This document shows positions 1 through 7,031 of a stretch of 16,495 nt of DNA, piece by piece. Under the pieces are notes generated by a model that worked only from the letters and a program-made list of their open reading frames with translations, had not been told where the DNA came from and searched no databases. The stretch is from positions 1 through 16,495 of the forward strand of contig CAJKOJ010000043.1 of the NCBI GenBank assembly GCA_905201505.1, given 5' to 3'. The DNA comes from an uncultured Eubacteriales bacterium. GTDB lineage: Bacteria > Bacillota > Clostridia > Lachnospirales > CAG-274. Each line of letters starts with the position of its first letter. Position 1 is the first letter of the stretch. The position numbers and the translations under genes were made by a program.

Positions 1-81
1 TTCTTGACAATTTACTTTAAATAAAAGTGTAACCAATCATTGACACTTTAACAAATTGCTAAAAAATATTTTAGAAAGCTC

Positions 82-110
82 TTGACAAATAGTGGTTTGT
101 CTGTTAAAAT
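82..110 (+). promoter_or_regulatory. Sigma-A-type promoter of the ilv/cim/leu operon
   Basis: TTGACA at 82-87 and TAAAAT at 105-110 are separated by 17 bases, a near-consensus housekeeping promoter. Transcription should begin near 117, just before the T-box leader. Two further TTGACA hexamers lie upstream (4-9 and 40-45) but neither has a well-placed -10 box. A dyad, GACAAA (84-89) and TTTGTC (96-101), covers part of the -35 and the spacer. Apart from these the first 80 bases hold nothing I recognise. Confidence 0.85.
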
Positions 111-116
111 ACTTAG

Positions 117-390
117 TAATTAATATTTAATGGTGTTGATTGAGATACAGACAATTTCAGTATTTACCTCTCAGAGAGTCATCGTTTGCTGGAAGATGAC
201 AGGTTAATGATTTTGTTTATCACTCAGGAGCTTTCCCTCGGAAATTTGTTAAAGTATGAGTGGAACGGATGCCCCGTTACAGGCACAAGGTTTGATAGAA
301 CCTGCAGAGGAGTATGTAGTGATATATACTTGAACTAGGGTGGTAACACGATAATTCGTCCCTGACTTTTTAAAAGTCGGGGACTTTTTT
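117..390 (+). promoter_or_regulatory. T-box riboswitch leader, probably tRNA-Ile responsive
   Basis: The conserved T-box core AGGGTGGTAACACG lies at 337-350. Its TGGT bulge (341-344) would pair with the ACCA end of an uncharged tRNA carrying discriminator A. AGGG (337-340) and ACG (348-350) can pair with the 5' arm of the terminator (357-363) to form the antiterminator. Stem I is visible: TGAG (141-144) pairs with CTCA (223-226), GACAA (150-154) with TTGTT (213-217), and GTCATC (178-183) with GATGAC (195-200). The AGAGA motif lies just before that upper stem. The unpaired 3' side of the specifier loop reads T-ATC-A (218-222), so the specifier is most likely AUC, isoleucine. CTC (223-225, Leu) is nearby but is needed for pairing. 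The family senses tRNA charging and lets transcription continue when the amino acid is scarce. The specifier assignment is my hand fold. Confidence 0.93.
358..390 (+). terminator. T-box regulated intrinsic terminator
   Basis: GTCCC (358-362) pairs with GGGAC (380-384) and GACTTTT with AAAAGTC inside it, followed by six T's (385-390). Its 5' arm overlaps the antiterminator partner of the T-box core, the usual mutually exclusive arrangement. Confidence 0.93.
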
Positions 391-442
391 GTTATTTATA
401 TATTATAAGCAACATATTTTTACATGAAAGTCTAATATTTCA

Positions 443-471
443 TTGAATAAACTGATAAATTGATTTATAAT
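443..471 (+). promoter_or_regulatory. Possible second promoter downstream of the T-box terminator
   Basis: TTGAAT (443-448) and a perfect TATAAT (466-471) are 17 bases apart. A start near 478 would give a short leader before the ilvN ribosome binding site (491-497) and would bypass the T-box. The surrounding DNA is very AT-rich, so a chance match is possible. The rest of 391-506 shows nothing else. Confidence 0.4.
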
Positions 472-506
472 TATTAAATAGGATTTTATAAAGGAGGATG
501 AAGTGA

Positions 507-1016
507 ATGAGCAGACATATTTTATCTATTCTTGTAGATAATCAGGCCGGTGTATTAAGCAGGGTTTGCGGTCTTTTCTCAAGAAGGGGCTACAATATAG
601 CAACACTGAGTGTTGGTGTCACTGAGGATGAAGAAATATCAAGAATTACAGTTCAGGTTGACTGTGATGATATGACTATTGAACAGATAGTCAAGCAGGT
701 TGAAAAGCTTGTGGATGTTATAAGAGTTGTTGAACTTCATGAGGAACATGGAGTGTTCAGAGAACTTGCTCTTATAAAGGTAAGCGCAAAGCCTCAGCAG
801 AGGTCTGAAATTGCAAGTATGGTGGATATTTACAGAGCAAACATTATTGATGTGGCAAGTGAAACTCTCACTATAGAAATAACAGGTAAACCAAGTAAAA
901 TTGAGGCTTTTGAATCTCTTATGGAGTCTTATGGAATTAAAGAAGTAGTAAGAACAGGTCTTACAGGTCTTTGCAGAGGAAATAATCCTATAAGAAAGAC
1001 AAGAGAAATTTATTAA
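507..1016 (+). CDS. ilvN: Acetolactate synthase small (regulatory) subunit
   Basis: Regulatory subunit of acetolactate (acetohydroxyacid) synthase. In this family it binds the large subunit IlvB, raises its activity and confers feedback inhibition, usually by valine. The 169-residue length fits the IlvH/IlvN type with an N-terminal ACT domain (about residues 4-75, opening HILSILVDNQAGVLSRV) and a C-terminal ACT-like domain (about 80-160, ending EVVRTGLTGLCRG). The ATG at 507 follows AAGGAGG (491-497) by 9 bases. It is the first gene after the T-box. Unusually it is not next to its partner: ilvB starts at 11397, at the other end of the cluster. The next gene, ilvC, follows after 138 bases with its own possible promoter. 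Confidence 0.95.
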   Translation: MSRHILSILVDNQAGVLSRVCGLFSRRGYNIATLSVGVTEDEEISRITVQVDCDDMTIEQIVKQVEKLVDVIRVVELHEEHGVFRELALIKVSAKPQQRSEIASMVDIYRANIIDVASETLTIEITGKPSKIEAFESLMESYGIKEVVRTGLTGLCRGNNPIRKTREIY

Positions 1017-1017
1017 G

Positions 1018-1111
1018 TGTTATAATACTGCAATGAATAAAATTATTGCAATATAATAAATATTCTTAGAGCATATATAGCTTTAAGATGCTCATTTAAT
1101 TGCAAATGAGC
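1018..1111 (+). promoter_or_regulatory. Extended -10 promoter and alternative hairpins ahead of ilvC
   Basis: TGTTATAAT at 1018-1026 is a perfect extended -10 element (TGn + TATAAT). No good -35 is seen, which extended -10 promoters tolerate. Downstream are three possible stems: 1029-1036 with 1043-1050; GAGCAT (1069-1074) with ATGCTC (1088-1093); and GCTCATTT (1090-1097) with AAATGAGC (1104-1111). The last two share bases 1090-1093, so they exclude each other. None is followed by a T-run. This could be a separate ilvC promoter with a structured leader, or a processing/stability element in the operon mRNA. Confidence 0.4.
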
Positions 1112-1154
1112 AAAGTACATATAATATTATTTTATTTTTAGGAGGCAATTGAAA

Positions 1155-2177
1155 ATGTCAAATGCAAGAATATTTTATCAGGATGATTGTAATTTAAGCT
1201 TACTTGAAGGTAAGACTATTGCTGTAATCGGTTATGGTTCTCAGGGTCATGCTCATGCTTTAAATGCGAAGGAATCAGGATGCAATGTTATTATTGGTTT
1301 GTATGAGGGCAGCAAGTCTTGGAAGAGAGCAGAAGAACAGGGCTTTGAAGTATATACAGCTGCTGATGCTGCTAAAAAGGCTGATATTATTATGGTTCTT
1401 ATTAATGATGAGTTACAGGCTGATATGTATAAGAGAGATATTGAGCCAAACCTTGAAGCCGGAAATATGTTAATGTTTGCTCATGGTTTTAACATTCACT
1501 TTGGTTGTATTAAGCCACCAAAGGATGTTGATGTAACTATGATTGCACCTAAGGGACCAGGACATACTGTAAGAAGTGAATATCAGGCAGGCAAGGGTGT
1601 ACCTTGTTTAGTAGCTGTTGAGCAGGATGCAACAGGAAAGGCTCTTGATATGGCACTTGCTTATGCTTTAGCTATCGGTGGTGCAAGAGCAGGTGTTCTT
1701 GAAACTACTTTCAGAACTGAAACAGAAACTGACTTATTTGGTGAGCAGGCTGTTCTTTGCGGCGGTGTTTGTGCTCTTATGCAGGCCGGTTTTGAAACTC
1801 TTTGTGAAGCAGGTTATGACCCAAGAAATGCTTACTTTGAGTGTATACATGAAATGAAGCTTATTGTTGACTTAATTTATCAGTCAGGCTTTGCAGGTAT
1901 GAGATATTCAATTTCTAACACTGCTGAATATGGTGATTACATAACAGGACCTAAGATTATAACTGAAGATACTAAGAAGGCAATGAAGAAAATCCTTTCT
2001 GATATTCAGGATGGTACATTTGCTAAGGACTTCTTATTAGATATGTCTTCAGCAGGCGGTCAGGTACACTTCAAGGCTATGAGAAAGTTAGCTGCTGAAC
2101 ATCCGGCTGAGCAGGTTGGTGAAGAAATCAGAAAACTTTACAGCTGGAATGGCGAAGATAAGCTTATTAACAACTAA
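1155..2177 (+). CDS. ilvC: Ketol-acid reductoisomerase
   Basis: Converts 2-acetolactate or 2-aceto-2-hydroxybutyrate to the dihydroxy acids of valine/leucine and isoleucine synthesis, using NAD(P)H and Mg2+. The 340 residues match the short class I form. The Rossmann motif GYGSQGHAHALNA is at residues 26-38. Catalytic candidates are His110, Lys133 (APKGPGH), Asp193 and Glu197 (TDLFGEQ), and Glu229 and Glu233. I chose the ATG at 1155, which follows AGGAGG (1140-1145) by 9 bases, over an in-frame TTG two codons upstream at 1149. In the cofactor loop GLYEGSKSW (48-56), Tyr50 and Glu51 stand where many NADPH enzymes have a basic residue, so cofactor preference is not certain. Codons ending in T and AAG for lysine are common, as expected for a highly expressed gene. 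Confidence 0.97.
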   Translation: MSNARIFYQDDCNLSLLEGKTIAVIGYGSQGHAHALNAKESGCNVIIGLYEGSKSWKRAEEQGFEVYTAADAAKKADIIMVLINDELQADMYKRDIEPNLEAGNMLMFAHGFNIHFGCIKPPKDVDVTMIAPKGPGHTVRSEYQAGKGVPCLVAVEQDATGKALDMALAYALAIGGARAGVLETTFRTETETDLFGEQAVLCGGVCALMQAGFETLCEAGYDPRNAYFECIHEMKLIVDLIYQSGFAGMRYSISNTAEYGDYITGPKIITEDTKKAMKKILSDIQDGTFAKDFLLDMSSAGGQVHFKAMRKLAAEHPAEQVGEEIRKLYSWNGEDKLINN

Positions 2178-2212
2178 TTAATGTTTAAATAGAGTTTTAA
2201 GTGTGGTTATAT

Positions 2213-2237
2213 GGGCGTCCTTTATATGCGGACGCCC
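2213..2237 (+). repeat. GC-rich hairpin between ilvC and cimA
   Basis: GGGCGTCC (2213-2220) and GGACGCCC (2230-2237) form a perfect 8-bp stem around a 9-base loop in an otherwise AT-rich gap. The bases after it (TATATTAT) are not a T-run, so it is a poor intrinsic terminator. A role in mRNA processing or in protecting the ilvC 3' end is more likely, by inference. It lies about 26 bases before the cimA ribosome binding site. Confidence 0.7.
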
Positions 2238-2275
2238 TATATTATAAAAATAAAATGAAGCAAAGGAGGCAAATT

Positions 2276-3865
2276 GTGAAAAATGTGACTATTTTTGACT
2301 CTACATTAAGAGATGGAGCACAGGCTGAGGGTGTATCTTTTAGTGTAGAGGACAAAATTAAAATAGTAAAAGCTATTGATGAGCTTGGTATAGGATATGT
2401 TGAAGCAGGAAATCCCGGTTCAAATCCTAAGGATCTTGACTTTTTTGAAAAAATAAAGTCTGTTGAGCTTAAAAATACAAAAGTTGCTGCCTTTGGAAGT
2501 ACAAGAAGGCGTGGCATTTCACCCTCAGAGGATGGAAATGTGCAGGCTTTGCTGGGGGCAGGTGTTGATACAGTTGCTATATTCGGCAAGTCATGGGATT
2601 TTCATGTTACAGACATAATCAATGCTACTCTTCAGGAAAATATTGAAATGATATATGACACTATTCTTTACCTGAAAGAAAAGGGCAAAGAAGTTGTGTA
2701 TGATGCAGAGCACTTTTATGACGGTTACAAAAATAATGCAGAATATGCTATGAAAACCCTTGATGCAGCTGCACAGGCCGGTGCTGACTGTCTGTGTCTT
2801 TGTGATACAAACGGCGGTACTTTCCCTGATGAAATTTATGAAATAACAAAAGCTGTTGTAAACAAATTTGACATAACTGTAGGTATTCATGCTCATAATG
2901 ACTGCGGTATGGCTGCTGCAAACACTATAATGGCAGTAAAGGCAGGTGCAAGGCACGTTCAGGGAACTATGACCGGTTTTGGTGAAAGATGCGGTAATAC
3001 AAATCTTTCAACAGTTATTCCAAATTTGCAGGTTAAGCTTGATTACAAATGTATACCTGATGAGAATATGAGAAAGCTTACGCATATTGCAAGAGAAGTC
3101 AGTGAAATTGCAAATCTTAAATTAAATGACAGGGAACCTTTTGTGGGAAAAACTGCTTTTGCACATAAGGGTGGTATGCATGTTGACGGTGTATCTAAAA
3201 ACAGCAAAAGTTTTGAACATATTGACCCTGCTGTAGTGGGTAATGAAAGAAAATTCCTCACAAGCGAGGTTGCGGGAAGAACAACTATACTTTCAATGGT
3301 ACAGAGAATTGCTCCTGATATTGAAAAGAATTCACCTGAAACTACAAGAATTATTGAAAGGCTGAAAGAACTCGAATATGAAGGTTATCAGTTTGAAGGA
3401 GCCGAAGGAGGCTTTGAACTTGTAATAAGAAAAGAACTTGGAAAATACAAGCCGTTTTTTGAACTTGAAACCTTTAAAATAATAGGTGAGCACCCTGCTG
3501 TAAGTGATAATCAGACTGCAACAGCTATGATAAAAGTGTGTGTTGACGGCAAAAAGGAAATCACTGCGGCAGAAGGCGAGGGACCTGTAAATGCCCTTGA
3601 TAAGGCATTAAGAAAGGCTCTTGAAGTGTTTTATCCTAATTTGTCAGATGTACACCTTACTGATTACAAGGTTAGAGTACTTGACAGTAATTCTGCAACA
3701 GCATCTAAAGTCAGAGTACTTATTGAGTCTTCTGACGGTAATACGAGCTGGACAACAGTCGGTGTGTCTAAAGATATAATAGAAGCAAGCTGGATTGCTC
3801 TTGTAGATTCTATTGAGTATAAGTTAATAAAAGATATTGAAAAGAAATTCAAGGAATTTCTTTAA
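2276..3865 (+). CDS. cimA: Citramalate synthase (2-isopropylmalate/homocitrate synthase family)
   Basis: Condenses pyruvate with acetyl-CoA to (R)-citramalate, the first step of the threonine-independent route to isoleucine. The 529 residues open with FDSTLRDGAQAEG (7-19), whose Arg12-Asp13 are the catalytic and metal-binding pair. The metal site HAHND is at 205-209 and a LeuA-type C-terminal regulatory domain fills roughly residues 385-525. The AQAEG variant and the length fit the long bacterial citramalate synthase subfamily rather than LeuA or homocitrate synthase. I chose the GTG at 2276, 6 bases after AGGAGG (2264-2269). The frame stays open upstream to 2201, and an ATG at 2255 has no ribosome binding site and would place the AGGAGG inside the gene. 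Adjacency to leuCDB supports the call. The substrate is inferred from family and context; isoleucine feedback is usual but not visible here. Confidence 0.88.
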   Translation: MKNVTIFDSTLRDGAQAEGVSFSVEDKIKIVKAIDELGIGYVEAGNPGSNPKDLDFFEKIKSVELKNTKVAAFGSTRRRGISPSEDGNVQALLGAGVDTVAIFGKSWDFHVTDIINATLQENIEMIYDTILYLKEKGKEVVYDAEHFYDGYKNNAEYAMKTLDAAAQAGADCLCLCDTNGGTFPDEIYEITKAVVNKFDITVGIHAHNDCGMAAANTIMAVKAGARHVQGTMTGFGERCGNTNLSTVIPNLQVKLDYKCIPDENMRKLTHIAREVSEIANLKLNDREPFVGKTAFAHKGGMHVDGVSKNSKSFEHIDPAVVGNERKFLTSEVAGRTTILSMVQRIAPDIEKNSPETTRIIERLKELEYEGYQFEGAEGGFELVIRKELGKYKPFFELETFKIIGEHPAVSDNQTATAMIKVCVDGKKEITAAEGEGPVNALDKALRKALEVFYPNLSDVHLTDYKVRVLDSNSATASKVRVLIESSDGNTSWTTVGVSKDIIEASWIALVDSIEYKLIKDIEKKFKEFL

Positions 3866-3924
3866 CATTTAACTGAAATAAAACATTTAAAGATAAGAAA
3901 TATGATTTTTAGGAGGATAATACT

Positions 3925-5184
3925 ATGGGTATGACTATGACTCAGAAAATTTTAGCAGCTCATGCAGGTCTTGAGTCTGTTAAAGCAGGTCAGCTTATTG
4001 AAGCTAAGCTTGATCTTGTACTTGGTAATGATGTAACAACTCCTGTTGCTGTTACTGAGTTTAACAAAATTGGTATTGATAAGGTGTTTGATAAGGAAAA
4101 GGTTGCTATTGTGCCTGACCACTTTACACCTAATAAGGATATTAAGTCCGCTGAACACTGTAAGTACATAAGAGAATTTGCTCATGATAAAGAAGTTAAA
4201 AATTACTTTGAAGTAGGTCAGATGGGTATTGAACATTGTCTTGTACCTGAAGCAGGTCTTGCTGTGCCTGGTGATGTTATTATTGGTGCTGATTCTCATA
4301 CTTGTACATACGGTGCCTTAGGTGCATTTTCAACAGGTGTTGGTTCTACTGATATGGCTGTTGGTATGGCAAGAGGTGTGGCATGGTTCAAGGTTCCAAG
4401 TGCTTTGAAGTTTGTTTTAAAAAATAAGCCTGCCAAATGGGTAAGCGGTAAGGATATTATTCTTCATATTATCGGTATGATTGGTGTGGATGGTGCGTTA
4501 TATAAGTCCATGGAGTTTGCAGGTGATGGCTTGCAGTATCTTTCAATGGACGACAGATTTACTATTGCTAATATGGCAATTGAAGCAGGCGGAAAGAATG
4601 GTATATTCCCTGTTGATGAAAAGACTATGGAGTATGTTAAGGAACATTCAAAGAAAACTCCTGTTGTATTTGAAGCTGATGAGGATGCTGAATATGATGC
4701 AGTATATGAAATTGATTTGTCTGCTTTAAGGCCAACTGTTGCTTTCCCTCACTTACCAGAAAATACTAAGACTGTTGATGAGGCAAAGGGGCTTGAAATG
4801 GACCAGGTTGTTATTGGTTCATGTACAAACGGAAGAATTAGTGATATGAGAATGGCTGCTTCCATATTAAAGGGTAAAAAGATTAATCCTAAGTTAAGAG
4901 TTATTATTCTTCCTGGTACACAGAAAATTTGGTTACAGTGTGTTGAGGAAGGTCTTGCTCAGATTTTTGTTGAGGCAGGTTGTGTGTTCTCAACTCCTAC
5001 ATGCGGACCATGTCTTGGTGGTCATATGGGTATTCTTGCTAAGGGTGAGAGAGCTTTATCAACTACTAACAGAAACTTTATTGGTCGTATGGGTCACCCA
5101 GAATCTGAAGTTTACCTTTGTTCACCTGCTGTAGCAGCAGCATCTGCAATTACAGGTGTAATTACTGACCCTGAGGAAATCTAA
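3925..5184 (+). CDS. leuC: 3-isopropylmalate / (R)-2-methylmalate dehydratase, large subunit
   Basis: Aconitase-family isomerase subunit carrying a [4Fe-4S] cluster. With LeuD it isomerises 2-isopropylmalate to 3-isopropylmalate, and citramalate to erythro-3-methylmalate when fed by CimA. The 419 residues match the shorter archaeal/clostridial LeuC type rather than the longer enterobacterial one. Cluster ligands are Cys300 (VIGSCTNGR), Cys360 and Cys363 (TPTCGPCLGG). The ATG at 3925 follows AGGAGG (3911-3916) by 8 bases; in-frame ATGs at 3931 and 3937 are less well spaced. The gap to cimA is 59 bases and to leuD 33 bases, with no promoter or terminator seen. Position after cimA suggests its main local job is the isoleucine branch, though the same enzyme can serve leucine synthesis. 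Confidence 0.95.
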   Translation: MGMTMTQKILAAHAGLESVKAGQLIEAKLDLVLGNDVTTPVAVTEFNKIGIDKVFDKEKVAIVPDHFTPNKDIKSAEHCKYIREFAHDKEVKNYFEVGQMGIEHCLVPEAGLAVPGDVIIGADSHTCTYGALGAFSTGVGSTDMAVGMARGVAWFKVPSALKFVLKNKPAKWVSGKDIILHIIGMIGVDGALYKSMEFAGDGLQYLSMDDRFTIANMAIEAGGKNGIFPVDEKTMEYVKEHSKKTPVVFEADEDAEYDAVYEIDLSALRPTVAFPHLPENTKTVDEAKGLEMDQVVIGSCTNGRISDMRMAASILKGKKINPKLRVIILPGTQKIWLQCVEEGLAQIFVEAGCVFSTPTCGPCLGGHMGILAKGERALSTTNRNFIGRMGHPESEVYLCSPAVAAASAITGVITDPEEI

Positions 5185-5217
5185 AAGAAATAAGTCAAGT
5201 ACAAGGAGGATATATAA

Positions 5218-5721
5218 ATGAACGCTTGTGGTAAGGTTTTTAAATATGGCGATAACATTGATACTGATGTTATTATACCTGCTAGATATTTGAATTCATC
5301 TGACCCTAAGGAGCTTGCTAAGCACTGTATGGAAGATGCTATTCATTCAACTGTAAAGTTTGTTGATAATGTTAAAGAAGGCGATATTATTGTTGCTGAG
5401 AAAAATTTTGGCTGCGGCTCATCAAGAGAGCATGCACCTATTGCTATAAAGGCCAGTGGCATTTCATGTGTAATTGCAAAGACTTTTGCAAGAATTTTCT
5501 ATAGAAATGCCATTAATATCGGTTTGCCTATTCTTGAATGTGAAGAAGCTGCTGAAAAGATTGAAATGGGCGATGAAGTAGAGGTTGATTTCACAACAGG
5601 TGTTATTACTAATAAGACTAAGAACGAAACTTATCAGGCTGAACCATTCCCTGAGTTTATGCAGGAAATGTTTAAGGTTGGCGGTTTGATTGAGCAGACT
5701 AAGGTTAAGTTGGGTTTGTAA
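5218..5721 (+). CDS. leuD: 3-isopropylmalate / (R)-2-methylmalate dehydratase, small subunit
   Basis: Swivelling-domain partner of LeuC that completes the isomerase active site. The 167 residues are the usual size of the stand-alone short LeuD. Family signatures are the start FKYGDNIDTDVIIPARYL (8-25) and NFGCGSSREHAPIA (62-75), whose Gly-Ser-Ser-Arg segment contacts the substrate carboxylate. The ATG at 5218 follows AAGGAGG (5203-5209) by 8 bases. It is co-transcribed with leuC. A 171-base gap follows before leuB, the longest gap inside the biosynthetic block. Confidence 0.95.
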   Translation: MNACGKVFKYGDNIDTDVIIPARYLNSSDPKELAKHCMEDAIHSTVKFVDNVKEGDIIVAEKNFGCGSSREHAPIAIKASGISCVIAKTFARIFYRNAINIGLPILECEEAAEKIEMGDEVEVDFTTGVITNKTKNETYQAEPFPEFMQEMFKVGGLIEQTKVKLGL

Positions 5722-5798
5722 TATAATATAATATTAATTAGACAATATATAAAAACTGTTATTGACAGATAATTTGCTTTTATAGATTTGTAGTAAAC

Positions 5799-5831
5799 AA
5801 CAAATTTTTGAATTTTATCAAAAAATTTGTT
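5799..5831 (+). repeat. A/T-rich hairpin in the leuD-leuB gap
   Basis: ACAAATTTTTGA (5800-5811) can pair with TCAAAAAATTTGT (5818-5830), leaving one bulged A and a 6-base loop. It is weak in G/C and has only a short T-run after it. A perfect TTGACA lies upstream at 5762-5767, but the nearest -10-like hexamer (TATAGA, 5781-5786) is only 13 bases away, so I do not call a promoter. The gap may hold a processing site or weak attenuator. Confidence 0.4.
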
Positions 5832-5892
5832 TAAAGAAATTGCAATTAAATTTTAGTAAGGATAGATTAAGATTTGAAAAGAGGTTTTAAAA

Positions 5893-6963
5893 ATGAATTT
5901 TAAAATTGCTGTTGTTGCCGGTGACGGTATCGGTCCTGAGGTAATGGAACAGAATATTAACGTATTAAATGCTATTGGTGATAAGTTTGGACACAAGTTT
6001 GAATATACTCACGTTTTAGGCGGCGGATGTGCTATTGATAAGTATGGAGAACCATTGCCTCAGGAAACAATTGATGTTTGTAAGGCAAGTGATTCTGTTC
6101 TTCTTGGTGCAGTAGGCGGCTGGCAGTGGGATACTCTCCCTGGTGATAAAAGACCTGAAAGAGCTTTACTTGGTTTAAGAGGAGCATTAGGTTTATATGC
6201 CAATTTAAGACCTGCTACACTTCATGACGCTTTAAAGGATGCTTGTCCTTTAAAGCCTGAGCTTGTTAAAGACGGTGTAGATATTATGGTTGTAAGAGAA
6301 CTTACAGGCGGTATGTACTTTGGTGAAAAGGGCAGAAAGCAAACTGATATGGGCGAGGCTGCTTATGATGTTGAACAGTATTCTGTAAAGGAAGTTGAAA
6401 GAATTGCAAGAACTGCTTTTGAAATAGCAAGAAAGAGAAATAAGCACGTTACTAATGTTGATAAGCAGAACGTTCTTGAATCTTCAAGACTTTGGAGAAG
6501 TGTAGTTCTTGAGGTTGCTAAGGATTATCCTGATGTAGAGCTTGACCACTTATATGTAGACAATGCTTCAATGCAGCTTATTATGCGTCCTACTACATTT
6601 GATGTTATTGTAACAGGAAATATTTTTGGTGATATTTTATCTGATGAGGCTTCTCAGATGACAGGTTCTATTGGTATGCTTCCATCAGCAAGTTTGGGTG
6701 AGGGTACTCTTGGTATGTATGAGCCTGTACACGGTTCTGCTCCTGATATTGCAGGCAAGGATATTGCTAACCCTATTGCAACAGTACTTTCAGGTGCCAT
6801 GATGTTGAAATACAGCTTTGGTCTTCAGGAAGAAGCTAAGTGTATCGAAGATGCTGTAACTAAGGTTCTTAATGCAGGTTACAGAACAGGCGATATTATG
6901 AGTGAAGGTATGAAACAGGTAGGCTGTAAGGAAATGGGCAAGCTTATTATTGAAAATCTTTAA
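5893..6963 (+). CDS. leuB: 3-isopropylmalate dehydrogenase
   Basis: NAD-dependent oxidative decarboxylase of the isocitrate/isopropylmalate dehydrogenase family. It converts 3-isopropylmalate to 4-methyl-2-oxopentanoate and, in the citramalate route, erythro-3-methylmalate to 2-oxobutyrate. The 356 residues are typical. It opens with VVAGDGIGPEVM (7-18) and carries the substrate/Mg segment NIFGDILSDEASQMTGSIG with conserved Asp residues. The cofactor-binding HGSAPDIAGKDIANP follows near the C-terminus. The ATG at 5893 has a weaker ribosome binding site (AAGAGG, 5879-5884) than its neighbours. A promoter for the following lipase gene overlaps the last codons, and an 11-bp inverted repeat lies within the gene at 6229-6256. 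Confidence 0.95.
   Translation: MNFKIAVVAGDGIGPEVMEQNINVLNAIGDKFGHKFEYTHVLGGGCAIDKYGEPLPQETIDVCKASDSVLLGAVGGWQWDTLPGDKRPERALLGLRGALGLYANLRPATLHDALKDACPLKPELVKDGVDIMVVRELTGGMYFGEKGRKQTDMGEAAYDVEQYSVKEVERIARTAFEIARKRNKHVTNVDKQNVLESSRLWRSVVLEVAKDYPDVELDHLYVDNASMQLIMRPTTFDVIVTGNIFGDILSDEASQMTGSIGMLPSASLGEGTLGMYEPVHGSAPDIAGKDIANPIATVLSGAMMLKYSFGLQEEAKCIEDAVTKVLNAGYRTGDIMSEGMKQVGCKEMGKLIIENL
6229..6256 (+). repeat. 11-bp inverted repeat inside leuB
   Basis: GCTTTAAAGGA (6229-6239) and TCCTTTAAAGC (6246-6256) are perfect reverse complements around the 6-base loop TGCTTG. No T-run follows. It may be chance, an mRNA structure or a binding site. Confidence 0.5.
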
Positions 6964-6978
6964 TTATTGGTTTATAAT
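6950..6978 (+). promoter_or_regulatory. Internal promoter at the leuB 3' end for the lipase/SLH genes
   Basis: TTGAAA (6950-6955, in the last leuB codons) and a perfect TATAAT (6973-6978) are separated by exactly 17 bases. Transcription would begin at about 6985, right at the hairpin 6984-7011. It would drive the lipase and SLH genes and, since no terminator intervenes, also ilvD and ilvB. Confidence 0.7.
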
Positions 6979-6983
6979 ATTTT

Positions 6984-7011
6984 TTAAGGGTGAGAATTCT
7001 CTCACCCTTAA
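6984..7011 (+). repeat. Perfect 12-bp hairpin between leuB and the lipase gene
   Basis: TTAAGGGTGAGA (6984-6995) and TCTCACCCTTAA (7000-7011) are perfect reverse complements with loop ATTC. No T-run follows, so it is an unlikely terminator in the + direction. T's precede it, which would read as A's after it on the other strand. It coincides with the predicted start of the internal transcript, where it would form a 5'-terminal stem about 9 bases before the lipase ribosome binding site. It could also mark a processing site in the long operon mRNA. Confidence 0.75.
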
Positions 7012-7031
7012 GCGACATAAAGAGGAATAAA

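Noticed and set aside
66..80. CodY-box-like sequence just upstream of the operon -35
   Set aside because: Only about 10 of 15 positions match the known consensus, which is expected often in AT-rich DNA.
2201..2275. 25-codon upstream extension of cimA
   Set aside because: It would read through the GC-rich hairpin and the AGGAGG; the conserved family N-terminus starts right after the GTG at 2276.
5722..5732. Two overlapping TATAAT boxes just after leuD
   Set aside because: No -35-like hexamer lies at a suitable distance and there is no extended -10 TG.
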